A stretch of DNA of 64,000 nt from Pararhizobium_B sp963838155 (GCA_963838155.1 CAWIQE010000006.1:1-64000), one strand, 5' to 3'. Numbered from the stretch's first letter, positions 42,979-52,840 are shown. Numbers and translations are program-made. The notes: generated from the letters alone by a model not told the origin.

Positions 42979-45245
42979 GCTGCTGCGCGCCGGGCGCCGG
43001 CGACGGGCCGCCCGCCGGCGCGTCCTCGGGCGAATTCGCGATCGCCAGCCGGGATCTCGGCGACGGCCTCAGGCAGATCGACCTTGTGGTGCCCGACATC
43101 CACTGCGCCGCCTGCATCCGCAAGATCGAGACGGCGGTGTTGCGCCTCGACGGCGTCGAGACCGCACGCGTCAACCTGTCGTCGAGGCGCCTGTCGGTCC
43201 GCTGGCGCGGCGAGACGATGCCCGCGATCGCCGGGACGCTCGCGAAGCTCGGTTATGCGGCGCATGTGCACGACACCGTCGGGCGCGACGGCGATCCGGT
43301 GATAGGTCGCCTCGTCAGGGCGCTCGCCGTCGCCGGCTTCGCCGCGGGCAACATCATGCTCCTGTCGGTTTCCGTCTGGGCGGGAGCGGACGGCCCGACG
43401 CGCGACCTGTTCCATTGGCTCTCGGCCTTCCTCGCCGTTCCGGCGCTCGTCTATTCGGGAGCCGTCTTCTACCGGTCCGCGTGGACGGCGATCCGCCACG
43501 GCCGGACGAACATGGACGTGCCGATCACAATCGGCCTGACGCTTTCCTTCGGTATGAGTGTCTACGAGACGGCGACCCATGGCACGGAGACCTATTTCGA
43601 CGCGTCGGTGTCGCTGCTCTTCTTCCTGCTTGTCGGAAGGACGCTGGATCACGTCATGCGGGAAAGGGCGCGCAGCGCCGTCGGCAACCTGCGCAGCCTC
43701 TTACCCCGGGGCGCGATGGTGATCTCCCGGGACGGAGCCCGGGAATACCGGCCGCTGGCCGATCTCGCCGTCGGCGACAGGATCATCGTGGCGGCCGGCG
43801 AACGCATTCCGCTCGACGGCCGGGTGGCGGAAGGCGTCTCCGACGTCGACCGGTCGCTCGTGACCGGGGAAAGCGCACTGCAAGTGGCGGCGCGCGGAGA
43901 CGCGGTCCAGGCGGGGACGGTCAACGTCACGGGGCCGCTCACGATCGAGGCTACGGCACTGGCGGAAAATTCGTTTCTCGCCGAGACGGCCCGCCTGATG
44001 GAGGCGGCCGAGGAGGGGCGCGCGGGCTATCGCCTGGTCGCCGACCGGGCGGCCGCGCTCTACGCGCCGCTCGTCCATTCGGCCGCGCTCCTGACCTTCC
44101 TCGGCTGGCTCTGGGTCTCCGGCGACTGGCATCGGGCGGTCGAGACCGCGATCGCCGTGCTGATCATCACCTGTCCCTGCGCCCTCGGGCTCGCCGTACC
44201 CATGGTCCAGATCGTGGCGGCGCGCCGGTTGTTCGACTGCGGCATCCTGATGAAGGACGGCTCCGCACTGGAGCGGCTCGCCGCCGTCGACACGGTCGTC
44301 TTCGACAAGACCGGCACGATCACGACCGGCGAACCGCGCCTCCTCGGCGCGGGCAGCAGCGACGCCGCGACCCTTGGCCTTGCGGCGAGCCTCGCCGCCC
44401 ATTCGCGCCACCCCTATTCGAGGGCGCTCCTGCGCGCCGCAGCCGGGTTTCCGACCGGGCGGCCCGCAATCGGCTCGGTGCGGGAGGTGCCGGGGTGCGG
44501 GTTGGAGGGCGTCGGGGCGGATGGAGCGGTCTATCGGCTCGGCCGTCCGGCCTGGGCGCTTTCGGACAAGCATCGGGCGGGGCAAGGCGTGAACGCCGTG
44601 CTCGTCCGCGACGGCAGCCTGATCGGCAGCTTCGATTTCGACAACGACCTTCGCGCCGACGCCCGTGAAGCGGCCGAACGGCTGGCCGCGTCCGGACTCC
44701 GCCTTGCGATGCTTTCGGGAGACCGCCCTGGCTCCGTCCGGCGCGCGGCCGAGAGTGTCGGCGTCGCCGAATGGCGCGCCGAACAGATGCCCGCCGACAA
44801 GGTCGACTATCTTGCGGGGCTCGCGCACGACGGACGCACCGCTCTCATGGTCGGCGACGGCCTGAACGATGCGCCGGCGCTGGCCGCCGCATCGGTTTCC
44901 ATGACGCCGGTGACCGCCGCGGACATCGGGCGGGCCGCGGCCGACTTCGTCTTCACACGGGAAAGCCTGATGGCCGTCCCATTCGCGTTCCGCACGGCGG
45001 CGCGCGCAAGGCGTCTCGTCCACCAGAACCTGTCGCTTGCACTGGTCTACAATGCCGTCGCCGTGCCCGTGGCGATTTCCGGGCACGTCACGCCGCTGGT
45101 CGCCGCCATAGCGATGTCGCTGTCCTCGCTGGCGGTCGTGGCCAACGCGCTGCGCCTCGGCCGCGATCCGGTGCGGCGGGGGGCGGGCGTCGCGGCGTCG
45201 CTGCGGCTCGGGCTTCTGCCGGCCTTCGGAGGCCCGGCCGCATGA
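42975..45245 (+). CDS. ccoI: Copper-exporting P-type ATPase for cbb3 oxidase (CcoI/FixI type)
   Basis: A 756-residue P1B-type ATPase. N-terminal MSCCAPG, a heavy-metal domain (PDIHCAACIRKIE, about residues 35-48), eight membrane segments with the ion motif TCPCALGLAVPM, the phosphorylation site VFDKTGTITTGE and the hinge GDGLNDAPAL. CcoI moves Cu(I) to the periplasm for insertion into cbb3 oxidase. The ATG at 42975 overlaps the ccoH stop; upstream open frame lies within ccoH. Overlaps ccoS by four bases. Confidence 0.95.
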   Translation: MSCCAPGAGDGPPAGASSGEFAIASRDLGDGLRQIDLVVPDIHCAACIRKIETAVLRLDGVETARVNLSSRRLSVRWRGETMPAIAGTLAKLGYAAHVHDTVGRDGDPVIGRLVRALAVAGFAAGNIMLLSVSVWAGADGPTRDLFHWLSAFLAVPALVYSGAVFYRSAWTAIRHGRTNMDVPITIGLTLSFGMSVYETATHGTETYFDASVSLLFFLLVGRTLDHVMRERARSAVGNLRSLLPRGAMVISRDGAREYRPLADLAVGDRIIVAAGERIPLDGRVAEGVSDVDRSLVTGESALQVAARGDAVQAGTVNVTGPLTIEATALAENSFLAETARLMEAAEEGRAGYRLVADRAAALYAPLVHSAALLTFLGWLWVSGDWHRAVETAIAVLIITCPCALGLAVPMVQIVAARRLFDCGILMKDGSALERLAAVDTVVFDKTGTITTGEPRLLGAGSSDAATLGLAASLAAHSRHPYSRALLRAAAGFPTGRPAIGSVREVPGCGLEGVGADGAVYRLGRPAWALSDKHRAGQGVNAVLVRDGSLIGSFDFDNDLRADAREAAERLAASGLRLAMLSGDRPGSVRRAAESVGVAEWRAEQMPADKVDYLAGLAHDGRTALMVGDGLNDAPALAAASVSMTPVTAADIGRAAADFVFTRESLMAVPFAFRTAARARRLVHQNLSLALVYNAVAVPVAISGHVTPLVAAIAMSLSSLAVVANALRLGRDPVRRGAGVAASLRLGLLPAFGGPAA

Positions 45246-45445
45246 ACACGCTGCTCTTCCTCATCCCGATTGCGCTCCTGCTCGGTTCCCTGGGCCTCGC
45301 CGCCTTTCTCTGGGCTCTCGGGAGCGGCCAGTACGACGATCTCGACGGAGCGGCCGAGCGCATACTGATCGACGACGAGCAACCGCCGCCCGCTGCGTCC
45401 CGGACGCCGAAAAGGAAGAGCGCCGATCGCGTCCGTCGCCGATAG
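45242..45445 (+). CDS. ccoS: cbb3 oxidase maturation protein CcoS
   Basis: A 67-residue protein with one membrane segment (NTLLFLIPIALLLGSLGLAA) followed by the diagnostic FLWALGSGQYDDLDGAAERIL. CcoS is needed to insert cofactors into CcoN. ATGA overlap with ccoI. It ends the ccoGHIS operon; no terminator is evident in the following 230 bases. Confidence 0.93.
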   Translation: MNTLLFLIPIALLLGSLGLAAFLWALGSGQYDDLDGAAERILIDDEQPPPAASRTPKRKSADRVRRR

Positions 45446-45682
45446 CGGAACGCAGGGAAAGGAGCTATCATCCGGCAGGAACCGGTAAGCAGGTCGCCGT
45501 CGCGATATGCCGCTCGTCCGTTTCCCCTGGCATGCGGCGATCCTGCCGTTCACCGGAGGGAAGTGACAGGCGACGTTGGAAAGCGACGCGACGTTCGCGG
45601 GGTCTATTCCGGAAAACTGCAAGGTCCGGGGCGCGACGAGACACCAGGAGGCGACCGACCTGGCCGAGGCGGGCCCGGCAGT

Positions 45683-46437
45683 TCACCGGCGAGCGGCAAA
45701 GCGGCCTTCCACCCGATCGAGGTGTCGTCTCTGGTGGCCCGCGGTGTAGGCCCAGACCCGCTCCGCCCAGAGCTTCACGCCGCTCGCCAGCAGGAAGGAA
45801 ACAAGCGTGTAGGCCCAGACCATCAGTGCCAGTTGCCATCCCGTCGGGGCCATGAACCAGCCGTAGATGACGACGAGCGTACCGATCAGCTGGGTTGCCT
45901 CGCACGGAACGACGAGTTTCCAGCTTGGCAGCGGACGCTGCCAGATAGCGCCCTTGTTGCGCGTCAGGTAGATGGTCATGTGGCCGGATACGAGAAGCTT
46001 CAGGAAGATCAGAGCCTGAACGACGCCGAGCGGCAGGCTCATATAGTCGCGCAATATCCAGAACAGGACGAAGCTTTCGACAACGCCGTAGACGCCGAGG
46101 ATGGTGGCGATGGTGAGCACGCGGCCCATGTCCCAGCGCACCGGGCCCGGCGCATGCTCGGCATTGTCGTACGCGATCATCATGATGGGCAGGTCGTTCA
46201 GGAGCGCCAGAAGCAAGACCATGACGGCGGTGACCGGATAGAAATCGAAGATCAGGATGCTCGCCGTCATGAACAGCAGGAGCCGCATGGTTTCCGTGAT
46301 GCGGTAAATGGCATAGCTGTTCATCCGCTCGAAGATGCGACGGGCCTCCTCGATGGCCGCCGTGATGACCGAGAGGCCCGGCGCCGTCAGCACGAGGTCG
46401 GCAGCCGCGCGGGCGGCGTCGGTCGCTCCGGCGGCCT
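45683..46437 (-). pseudogene. Plasma-membrane-type proton P-type ATPase, C-terminal remnant
   Basis: On the minus strand about 250 codons encode the last part of a P3A proton-pumping ATPase: GATDAARAAADLVLTAPGL, MNSYAIYRITETMRLLLFM, YPVTAVMVLLLALLND, MIAYDNAEHAPGPVRWDM and LVSGHMTIYLTRNKGAIW. The phosphorylation domain and the N-terminal half are absent. Homology stops abruptly near 46437, where plus-strand oxidoreductase sequence begins. It is a truncated gene left by deletion or recombination. Confidence 0.88.
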
Positions 46438-47155
46438 CGACGGCATCGAGACTTTGGCCGCCGGCCACCTCATCGGTCAATTCCTTTCGCCGGTGACCAA
46501 CCGGAGAACCGACCGCTTCGGCGGGTCGCTCGAAAACCGTTGCCGGTTCGCACTGATGGTTCACGAAGCGATCAGACGATCCGTGGACGACGATTTCATC
46601 GTCGGAATGCGCCTCGTCGTCGACGAGGGGCCGGACGGGGGGCTTGGTTTCGAGGACTGCGTCCGCATCGGGCTCATCCTGAAGGAAGCGGTAGCCGTCG
46701 ACTTCTTCAACGCCATCTACGGCAGCATGGACACGACCAGGGCCCTGGCCGAGGAAAACATGCCGGGCATCGGCTCGCCGCTGGCGCCATGGGTCGAGCC
46801 CGTCGGGGCGTTCCGCCGGGAAGTCGGCCTGCCCGTCTTTCACGCGGCCCGGATTGCCGACATTGCGTCGGCCCGCTTCGCCGTCGCCGGCGGAAAGCTC
46901 GACATGGCAGGGATGACCCGGGCCCAGATCGCCGACCCGCATCTCGTCAACAAGCTCAGCTCGGGCCGCGAGAGCGAGGTGCGCCCCTGCGTGGGGGCGA
47001 CCCACTGCCAGTCGGCGTATCGACCGAGTTGCCTGCACAATCCCGTCACCGGGCGCGAGCTCGTCCTCAGCCACGCCATCGAAAGGACGAGCGGGCCGGT
47101 ACGACGGGTCGTCGTCGTCGGAGGCGGCCCGGCCGGACTCGAAGCCGCACGCATC
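46430..47155 (+). pseudogene. Old-Yellow-Enzyme/dimethylglycine- or N-methylproline-demethylase-type remnant
   Basis: The fragment begins inside the TIM barrel (DGIETLAAGHLIGQFLSP, NRRTDRFGGSLENRCRF) and continues through MTRAQIADPHLVNKL and a Cys-rich segment that would hold the 4Fe-4S cluster (CVGATHCQSAYRPSCLHNP), to the start of the second FAD/NAD domain (VVVVGGGPAGLEAARIS), where it ends. About 165 N-terminal residues and the C-terminal 270 are missing. It joins in frame to the DAO fragment that follows, and upstream the same frame runs into the antisense of the ATPase remnant. Confidence 0.85.
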
Positions 47156-47935
47156 AGCGCGGTCGGTGGCGTACTGGCGCAGCATGCCGGCCTCATTCAT
47201 CCGCTCAACTACGCCCGGGGCCTCGCGGACGGCCTGCGAAGCCGAGGCATAACGCTCTTCGAAGGGACGCCCGCCCTCAAGCTGCGCCGAGAGGGACAGC
47301 AGGTCATCGTCGAGACGCCGGGCGGGGCGGTCAGATCCCGCCGGGTTCTCCTTGCGACGAACGGCTACTCGTCGATGACGCCGGTGACAACCGGCGTGCG
47401 CAAGGCCGTCGTTCCGTTTCGAAGCGCAATCATTGCAACGGAGCCGCTTGGCCAGAATTTGCGGCGATCCGTGATGCCGCGACGCCGCAGCTACAGCGAG
47501 ACGCGCAGGATGATGCGGTGGTTCCGGCCCTTCGGGGATCGAATGCTGTTCGGCGGAAGGGGAGCCTTCGGAAAAACCGACAGCCCTGCCGCCTTCGAAA
47601 CGCTGCACCGGGCGATGGTCGAGCTTTTCCCGCAGCTCGACGGCACGGCCATTTCCCACCGCTGGTCCGGACTGGTGGGCATGACGCTGGACAGCGTTCC
47701 GCAAGTGGGGTCGCTCGACGAGCACGTCGGTTATGCGCTCGGCTACAACGGTGCCGGTATCGCGATGGCCACGCTCATGGGCCGGTACGCGGCGGACATG
47801 ACGGCCGGCATCCCGTGCGACCTGGCGCTGATGAACAGGACGGGTTTGAAGACCATCCCGTTTCATGCAGTACGCGAGCCGATCGTCCGACTGGTGGCCG
47901 GGTGGTATCAGTTCCTGGATGCCCAAGGATTTTGA
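47156..47935 (+). pseudogene. DAO-type FAD oxidase (PuuB-like), C-terminal remnant
   Basis: The sequence takes up a DAO-family oxidase at GLIHPLNYARGLADGLRSRG and continues through LLATNGYSSMT, FRSAIIATEPLG, FRPFGDRMLFGGRGAF, ISHRWSGLVGMTLDSVP and YALGYNGAGIAMATLMG to a normal stop. The N-terminal FAD-binding motif and about 150 residues are missing; instead the reading frame continues from the OYE-type fragment. The family oxidises amines such as gamma-glutamylputrescine. As joined, it cannot form either enzyme. Confidence 0.85.
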
Positions 47936-48069
47936 GTTGCGGCAAGGCGATGGGCTAACCGGGAGCCGGCCGCGTTCCTGGATCTGGCGATCGGCACCCC
48001 GCAAAGCGCCGAGACTTGGCTGCAGGCCATCGACCTGCGTTTCGCCATCACGGCCGTTTGTCGATGACC

Positions 48070-48345
48070 CTCCCACTTCCAGGATACGCTGTCCGCGGAG
48101 GTGCGTCTGATGAGCAATGGCGAGAAGCCTCGCCTGGCGCCGGCTTCATGCGTCTGCATTGCCACCAGCTCTCGGACTACGCGGCGGCCGCTGGCGCCGC
48201 GGGTCTGCGCGTCAGGTCCTTTCGGGAGCTGCCGTTGACGCCGGATTCGGCAATCACGGTCGCCACGGAACGTCTGCCCGAGGCCAATCACGTCGCTTGG
48301 GTCGGGCTTCCCGGCGTGGTCGTCTGGGATTTTGAGAAGCCATAG
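48070..48345 (+). pseudogene. SAM-dependent methyltransferase, C-terminal remnant
   Basis: The frame reads PGYAVRGGASDEQWRE, then FMRLHCHQLSDYAAAAGAAG, LRVRSFRELPLTPDS and ANHVAWVGLPGVVVWDFEKP, ending in a stop. The LSDYxxAAxxAGLxVR and WVGLPGVVVWDxEKP motifs are typical of the end of class I methyltransferases. The SAM-binding N-terminal half is absent upstream. A start at 48148 could be used, but the product would not bind SAM. Confidence 0.55.
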
Positions 48346-48646
48346 AACCGCTCACAGCTGTACTGGATCGGCCTGGGGCTAGGCTCGATCCGGAAGGTCG
48401 GCTTCCAATGTTCGCTGCTCGGCCAGCGAACGGCGGCGCTCTGTGGGAACCGTGAGCGCGATAGCCGCGCCGGCCCGTGCGCCGCACCCTCCTTGGCCAC
48501 TTCGGTGCCGAGCCTTCTCGGAGCGCTGATACTGTTTCTGGCTTGGGCTTGCCTGGAAAGCTTTTTTGGCGCGAAAAAAAGTTGGCCCCAGAGAGCTGGC
48601 CGTCGCCGGCCAGGCCATGAACCCGCGGCTCGATTGAGCCGGGGTC
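48346..48646. other. Intergenic region with an AT-rich palindrome
   Basis: No gene is recognisable here. CTTTTTTGGCGCGAAAAAAAG (about 48561-48581) is a near-perfect palindrome centred on GCGC. With a T-run on either strand it could act as a bidirectional terminator between the methyltransferase remnant and the convergent LysR gene. Confidence 0.5.
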
Positions 48647-49576
48647 TCAAGAGCCAATGGACAAGTTTTCGGTCTCGTCGCAGGAGGAAACGGCCTGCTC
48701 GATGATCCAAGCCTCGAAAGCGGCAAGCGCCGGAGGGGCGAGGCGCTCTCGAGGATGGACAAGATAATAGGCGCAGGGACCGCTGACGTGCAGGGGAAGG
48801 GGGGCGACCAGCCGGCCGGTCCGCAAGTCCTCCTCTACGAATGCGCGCTGGGCAAGAACGATGCCGAGTTCGTCGATGGCGGCCTGATAGGAAAGTGCGG
48901 AATTCTCGAACTTCAGGCCGCCATTGCCATCGATGTCGCCGATGCCGGCGGCTTCGAGCCAGATCGGCCAGTCGTCCGGGCGATGCATCGAGCACAGGAG
49001 AAGATGGCGCCGAAGGTCGTTCGGGCTGTCTAGGGCCCCGCGCTTTTCCAGCAGTCCCGGGCTGCAGACCGGGAGCAGCGTCTCGCCGAACAGTCGCCGG
49101 CAGTTCATGCCGGAAATCGGTTCCGGGCCCCAGTAGATGCAGACGTCGATCTCCTCCCCGTCGAAGTCGACGGTCTTGTGCGAGGTCGTGATCTGCACGT
49201 CGACGCTGCGGTTGAGCGCGTGGAAAAGCGCCAGCCGCGGGACGAACCAGCGGATCGCGAATGTCGGCGGGAGCTTGATGCGCAGGGTGTTGGAGCGCGG
49301 CCGCCGCTGGATCCTCTGCACCTGCGCCTCGACGTCGTCGAAGGCGGTTCGCAGGACGCCCGCGAGAGCGGCGCCTTCCGAGGTCGTTTCCACGCCGCGA
49401 TGCAGGCGAAGGCACAGCTTCACGCCGAGCCAGGCCTCCAGCTGCGAGACATGCCTGCTCACCGCGCCCTGCGTCACGCGCAGTTCGCCGGCGGCGCGCG
49501 TGAGACTGCCGTTGCGTGCCGTCGCCTCGAACGCGCGCAATGCATTGAGGGGAGGCAGGGAGCGCCGGTTTGCCAT
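48647..49576 (-). CDS. LysR-family transcriptional regulator (GcvA-like)
   Basis: A 309-residue regulator. The N-terminal winged helix-turn-helix is clear (LNALRAFEATARNGSLTRAA, VTQGAVSRHVSQLEAWLG, residues about 9-50), followed by a periplasmic-binding-protein-like effector domain (LRIKLPPTFAIRWFVPRL, VDVCIYWGPEP). The FAIRWFVPRL and VQITTSHKTVDF segments are typical of the GcvA branch. It is divergent from the hydratase-lyase-ABC operon and probably controls it in response to the pathway substrate. Confidence 0.92.
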   Translation of the reverse strand: MANRRSLPPLNALRAFEATARNGSLTRAAGELRVTQGAVSRHVSQLEAWLGVKLCLRLHRGVETTSEGAALAGVLRTAFDDVEAQVQRIQRRPRSNTLRIKLPPTFAIRWFVPRLALFHALNRSVDVQITTSHKTVDFDGEEIDVCIYWGPEPISGMNCRRLFGETLLPVCSPGLLEKRGALDSPNDLRRHLLLCSMHRPDDWPIWLEAAGIGDIDGNGGLKFENSALSYQAAIDELGIVLAQRAFVEEDLRTGRLVAPLPLHVSGPCAYYLVHPRERLAPPALAAFEAWIIEQAVSSCDETENLSIGS

Positions 49577-49603
49577 GAGTTTTCCTCAGATAAGCATGAG
49601 CAA

Positions 49604-49620
49604 ATTGAGCCTAGCTCGAT
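49604..49620. promoter_or_regulatory. Candidate LysR operator palindrome
   Basis: ATTGAGC-CTA-GCTCGAT is an imperfect dyad (six of seven positions) in the divergent gap, 28 bases upstream of the LysR ATG and about 185 bases before the hydratase ATG. LysR regulators usually bind such interrupted dyads near their own promoter. No binding data; position and symmetry only. Confidence 0.35.
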
Positions 49621-49802
49621 ATCGATCTGCGTACTAGCCTCGGTAAAAGATCAGCAGGCAAGCGAAAACCCCATCGCGATTGAATATCTTCAAGCACAAT
49701 GGCGGGTTCGCGTTTTGCTGGGCCGGGAGGAAAAGTAATGCCAAGGGTGCGACTTGGAGCCGGTTCGCCGCGTCCGTTCGCCCATCTGGCCGGGCGGCGC
49801 AA

Positions 49803-51239
49803 ATGAACCGGACCGATGTCGGATCGTGCGGGAAGGCGTCGACACTGTTCGACAAGATCTGGAACGCCCATTTGATCCGGAAGCTCGACGACGAACGCGA
49901 GCTCGTCTTCGCCGACCGCCACGTCCTTCAGGAGACGACGAGCGCGCGCGCATTCGAGCGGCTGCGCGCCAGCCGGCGGCATGTTCGCCATCCGGAACTT
50001 ACGCTCGCGACGCAGGACCACATCATCTCGACCGAACCCGGCCGGACCGAGGACACCAACCCCGCCGGGCGGGAACTCGTCACGCTGATGAGGACGAACG
50101 CGGAGGCCGGGCATATCCGGCACTACGGCGCGGACAGCGCGTCCCAAGGCATCGTGCACGTCATCGCTCCGGAACTCGGCTTCGCGCTGCCCGGCTCGGT
50201 CGTCGCGTGCGGCGACAGTCACACGTCGACGGTGGGGGGACTTGGCGCGCTCGGCATCGGCGTCGGCACGAGCGATGTCGAACACGTGCTGGCCACCCAG
50301 ACGCTGGCCCTGTTCCGACCGCGGAACATGCGCCTCTCCTTCGAGGGCGAAATGGCCGCCGGGGTGAGCGCCAAGGACATGATCCTTTCCGCCATCGGTG
50401 CGTTCGGCGTGGCGGCCGGACGCGACTGCGCCATCGAATATGCCGGTTCGGCGGTCCGACGACTGCCCGTGGAGGCCCGGCTGACGGTCTGCAACATGTC
50501 GGTCGAGATCGGCGCGCGGCTGGGGCTGATCGCGCCCGACGAGGCGGTGATCAGCTATCTCCAGGGTCGCAGGTTCGCTCCGAAGTGCAACGATTTCGAG
50601 GAAGCGGCCCGCTACTGGCGTACCCTGCGTTCGGATGAAGCCGCCGAGTTCGCGATCGACCTGACGCTCGACTGCGCCGGCATGGCCCCGCAGGTCACAT
50701 GGGGAACGACGCCCGAGGACGTGGCCGGCGTAGACGAGGCCATCCCCGACCCGGCGTCCTTCGGGAGCGCCCGCCTGCGCGAGCGGGCGGCGGCATCGAT
50801 GCACTACATGGGGGTCGAACCGGGACAGAGGCTCTCGGGCATACCCGTCGACGTGGTCTTCATCGGTTCCTGCACGAATTCCCGCATCGACGACCTCGAA
50901 TGCGCGGCGTCGGTGCTGAAGGGCCGAAAGGTCGCCGCGGGCGTGCGCGCGCTCGTCGTGCCGGGGTCGACCGCCGTGAAGGCCGAGGCCGAAAGGCGCG
51001 GGCTCGACCGCATATTCAAGGATGCGGGCTTCGAGTGGCGCGAGGCGGGCTGCTCGATGTGCGTCAGCATCAACGAGGACGTCGTGCCGTCCGGAGCCCG
51101 GTGCCTCGCGACGTCCAACCGCAACTTCGCGAACAGGCAGGGGCCAGGGAGCCGTACCCATCTCGCCAGTCCCCTGACAGCGGCGGCGAGCGCCATCGCG
51201 GGGGCCATCAGCGATCCGCGGGAGGTGCTCGACCGATGA
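49803..51239 (+). CDS. Aconitase-family hydratase, large subunit (LeuC/DmdA-like)
   Basis: A 478-residue LeuC-type subunit. Family motifs include STLFDKIWNAHLIRKLDD, the VACGDSHTSTVGGLGALG loop, the cluster-binding Cys in FIGSCTNSRIDDL and the pair in GCSMCVSINEDVV, and NRNFANRQGPGSRTHLASP. It would bind a 4Fe-4S cluster and add water to a double bond with the small subunit encoded next. Context (a PEP-mutase-family lyase, an ABC importer, no leuA or leuB) argues against leucine synthesis and for a catabolic hydratase, such as for dimethylmaleate or citraconate. ATG 49803 starts the homology; ATGA overlap with the small subunit gene. Confidence 0.9.
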   Translation: MNRTDVGSCGKASTLFDKIWNAHLIRKLDDERELVFADRHVLQETTSARAFERLRASRRHVRHPELTLATQDHIISTEPGRTEDTNPAGRELVTLMRTNAEAGHIRHYGADSASQGIVHVIAPELGFALPGSVVACGDSHTSTVGGLGALGIGVGTSDVEHVLATQTLALFRPRNMRLSFEGEMAAGVSAKDMILSAIGAFGVAAGRDCAIEYAGSAVRRLPVEARLTVCNMSVEIGARLGLIAPDEAVISYLQGRRFAPKCNDFEEAARYWRTLRSDEAAEFAIDLTLDCAGMAPQVTWGTTPEDVAGVDEAIPDPASFGSARLRERAAASMHYMGVEPGQRLSGIPVDVVFIGSCTNSRIDDLECAASVLKGRKVAAGVRALVVPGSTAVKAEAERRGLDRIFKDAGFEWREAGCSMCVSINEDVVPSGARCLATSNRNFANRQGPGSRTHLASPLTAAASAIAGAISDPREVLDR

Positions 51240-51874
51240 GCGAACCGCTGAGAACGCTGCGCGGGATCATGGCTCCCATGCCGGCGAGCGACATCAACAC
51301 CGACGCGATCATCCCTTCGGAATGGCTCAGGACCGCGACGGCCGACTACGGCCGCGGCCTCTTCGCGCGCGAGCGGTACGAGGCGGACGGCACCGAGCGT
51401 GCGGATTTCATCCTCAACCGGGAACCCTTCCGGCGGGCAGGCATCCTACTGGCCGGAGAGAACTTCGGCTGCGGTTCGTCCCGCGAAGCGGCGGTCTGGG
51501 CGCTCGCCGGGTTCGGAATCCGCTGCGTCGTCGCGCCGAGCTTCGCCAACATCTTCTACGAAAACGCCTCCCGGAACGCGATCCTGCCGGCGCAGGTCGA
51601 CGCGCCGACGGCCGAGGCCCTGGCCGACGGGATCTCCCGGTCCCGGGAGCCGGTCTTCACGGTCGACCTGTTGGGGCGGCGGATCTGCGGTCCGGACGGC
51701 GTTTGCCATCGCTTCGCCGTCCCGGCCCCCCTCGCGGACATGCTGATCGGCGGCCGCGATTTCCTCGATGCGGCGATCCGGTCGGATGCCGACATCGCCG
51801 CGCACTACGAAGCGCAGAAGCGCGAGCGTCCCTGGCTCCATAACCCACTCTTGGAAAGGGCAGGAGACAGATGA
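51236..51874 (+). CDS. Aconitase-family hydratase, small subunit (LeuD/DmdB-like)
   Basis: A 212-residue swivelling-domain subunit. LeuD motifs are SDINTDAIIPSEWLRTAT, ILLAGENFGCGSSREAAVWA and VVAPSFANIFYENASRNAIL. It pairs with the large subunit just upstream (four-base overlap) and overlaps the lyase gene by four bases. The FGCGSSRE loop that closes over the substrate is intact. The length and the extended C-terminus (HYEAQKRERPWL) are normal for LeuD. Confidence 0.9.
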   Translation: MSEPLRTLRGIMAPMPASDINTDAIIPSEWLRTATADYGRGLFARERYEADGTERADFILNREPFRRAGILLAGENFGCGSSREAAVWALAGFGIRCVVAPSFANIFYENASRNAILPAQVDAPTAEALADGISRSREPVFTVDLLGRRICGPDGVCHRFAVPAPLADMLIGGRDFLDAAIRSDADIAAHYEAQKRERPWLHNPLLERAGDR

Positions 51875-52755
51875 ACCGTCCCACCATCCGCTCTGCGCTC
51901 GAAGCCGAGGCGCCCCTTTGCACCCCTCTCGCGCACGATGCGCTTTCCGCCAGGCTGATAGAACGGGCCGGTTTCAGGGCGTTCAGCGTCGGCGGTTCGG
52001 CCATGTTGGCGGCGCGCCACGCCTACCCGGACATCGGTCTCGTCGGCCTAGCCGACATGGTGGCTCCGCTCGGCGACATGGCGGCGGCGACGACGCTTCC
52101 CTTCTTTGCCGATGCCGACGACGGATACGGAGACGTCAAGAGCGTCGCCCGGCTCGTGGCGGCCTACGAGGCCGTCGGCGTCGGCGGGCTCCTGATCGAA
52201 GACCAGATAGGCGCACACAAGCGGCAGAGGGCCGAAAGCGCTGCCGCCGTGGCGGAACGGCCGGTCATCGAAGCGAAGCTGAGGGCCGCACTCGGCAGCC
52301 GGCGGAACCCCGAGACGTTCGTCGTCGGCCGCACGGATGCATACGGCCCTCTCGGACTGGACGAAGCCATTCGGCGTGCGGAGCGTTTCCTGGCGCTCGG
52401 CGTCGACGGCGTTTTCGTGGCCGGGCTCAGGCACGAGGACGATTACAGGCGGGTCGGCGCTGCGCTAAAAGGAGCCTTCCTTTCGGCGGCCATGTTCGAG
52501 GGAGCGGAAACACCCTGGATTGCGCCGCGCGACCTTTTCGAGATGGGTTTCACGCAGGTCTCGTTCCCCGTCAGCGTCGTGCTGCGGTCCTTCGTGGCCA
52601 TGCGGGATGGGCTCGCAGCGCTTCGCAGCTACACGAGCGAAGGCGTGCCCATGCCGACGCTGGAAAAGGCCGGCGAGGCGCGCGCGGCTCTCGACGATGC
52701 GCTCGATGTCGGCCGGTGGCGCGCCCTGGAGGAGACATTCGCCCCGAAGCCGTGA
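51871..52755 (+). CDS. Isocitrate lyase/PEP mutase family lyase (2,3-dimethylmalate or methylmalate lyase-like)
   Basis: A 294-residue TIM-barrel protein. Family motifs are LAHDALSARLIERAGFRAFSV, metal-binding DADDGYGD, GLLIEDQIGAHKRQ, and VVGRTDAYGPLGLDEAI, with the ERAERFLALGVDGVF stretch. The family cleaves C-C bonds in 2-hydroxy or 2-methyl dicarboxylates to pyruvate-type products (methylisocitrate lyase, dimethylmalate lyase, oxaloacetase). The catalytic Cys of true lyases (KKCGH) is replaced by the GAHKRQRAES segment, as in dimethylmalate-lyase-like or oxaloacetate-type relatives. With the LeuCD-type hydratase it makes a two-step hydration and cleavage. Confidence 0.88.
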   Translation: MNRPTIRSALEAEAPLCTPLAHDALSARLIERAGFRAFSVGGSAMLAARHAYPDIGLVGLADMVAPLGDMAAATTLPFFADADDGYGDVKSVARLVAAYEAVGVGGLLIEDQIGAHKRQRAESAAAVAERPVIEAKLRAALGSRRNPETFVVGRTDAYGPLGLDEAIRRAERFLALGVDGVFVAGLRHEDDYRRVGAALKGAFLSAAMFEGAETPWIAPRDLFEMGFTQVSFPVSVVLRSFVAMRDGLAALRSYTSEGVPMPTLEKAGEARAALDDALDVGRWRALEETFAPKP

Positions 52756-52840
52756 GCCGCGGCCTCGGAGCCAGAGAGGGTTCGGCGAAAGCGCCGGATG
52801 GGCTTCCATGGGAAGCCGACAGCCAGAGGAGGAGACGAAA

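Noticed and set aside
45563..46430. The N-terminal part of the long plus-strand frame leading to the OYE/DAO chimera
   Set aside because: It is the antisense of the proton-ATPase remnant, whose motifs on the minus strand are unmistakable.
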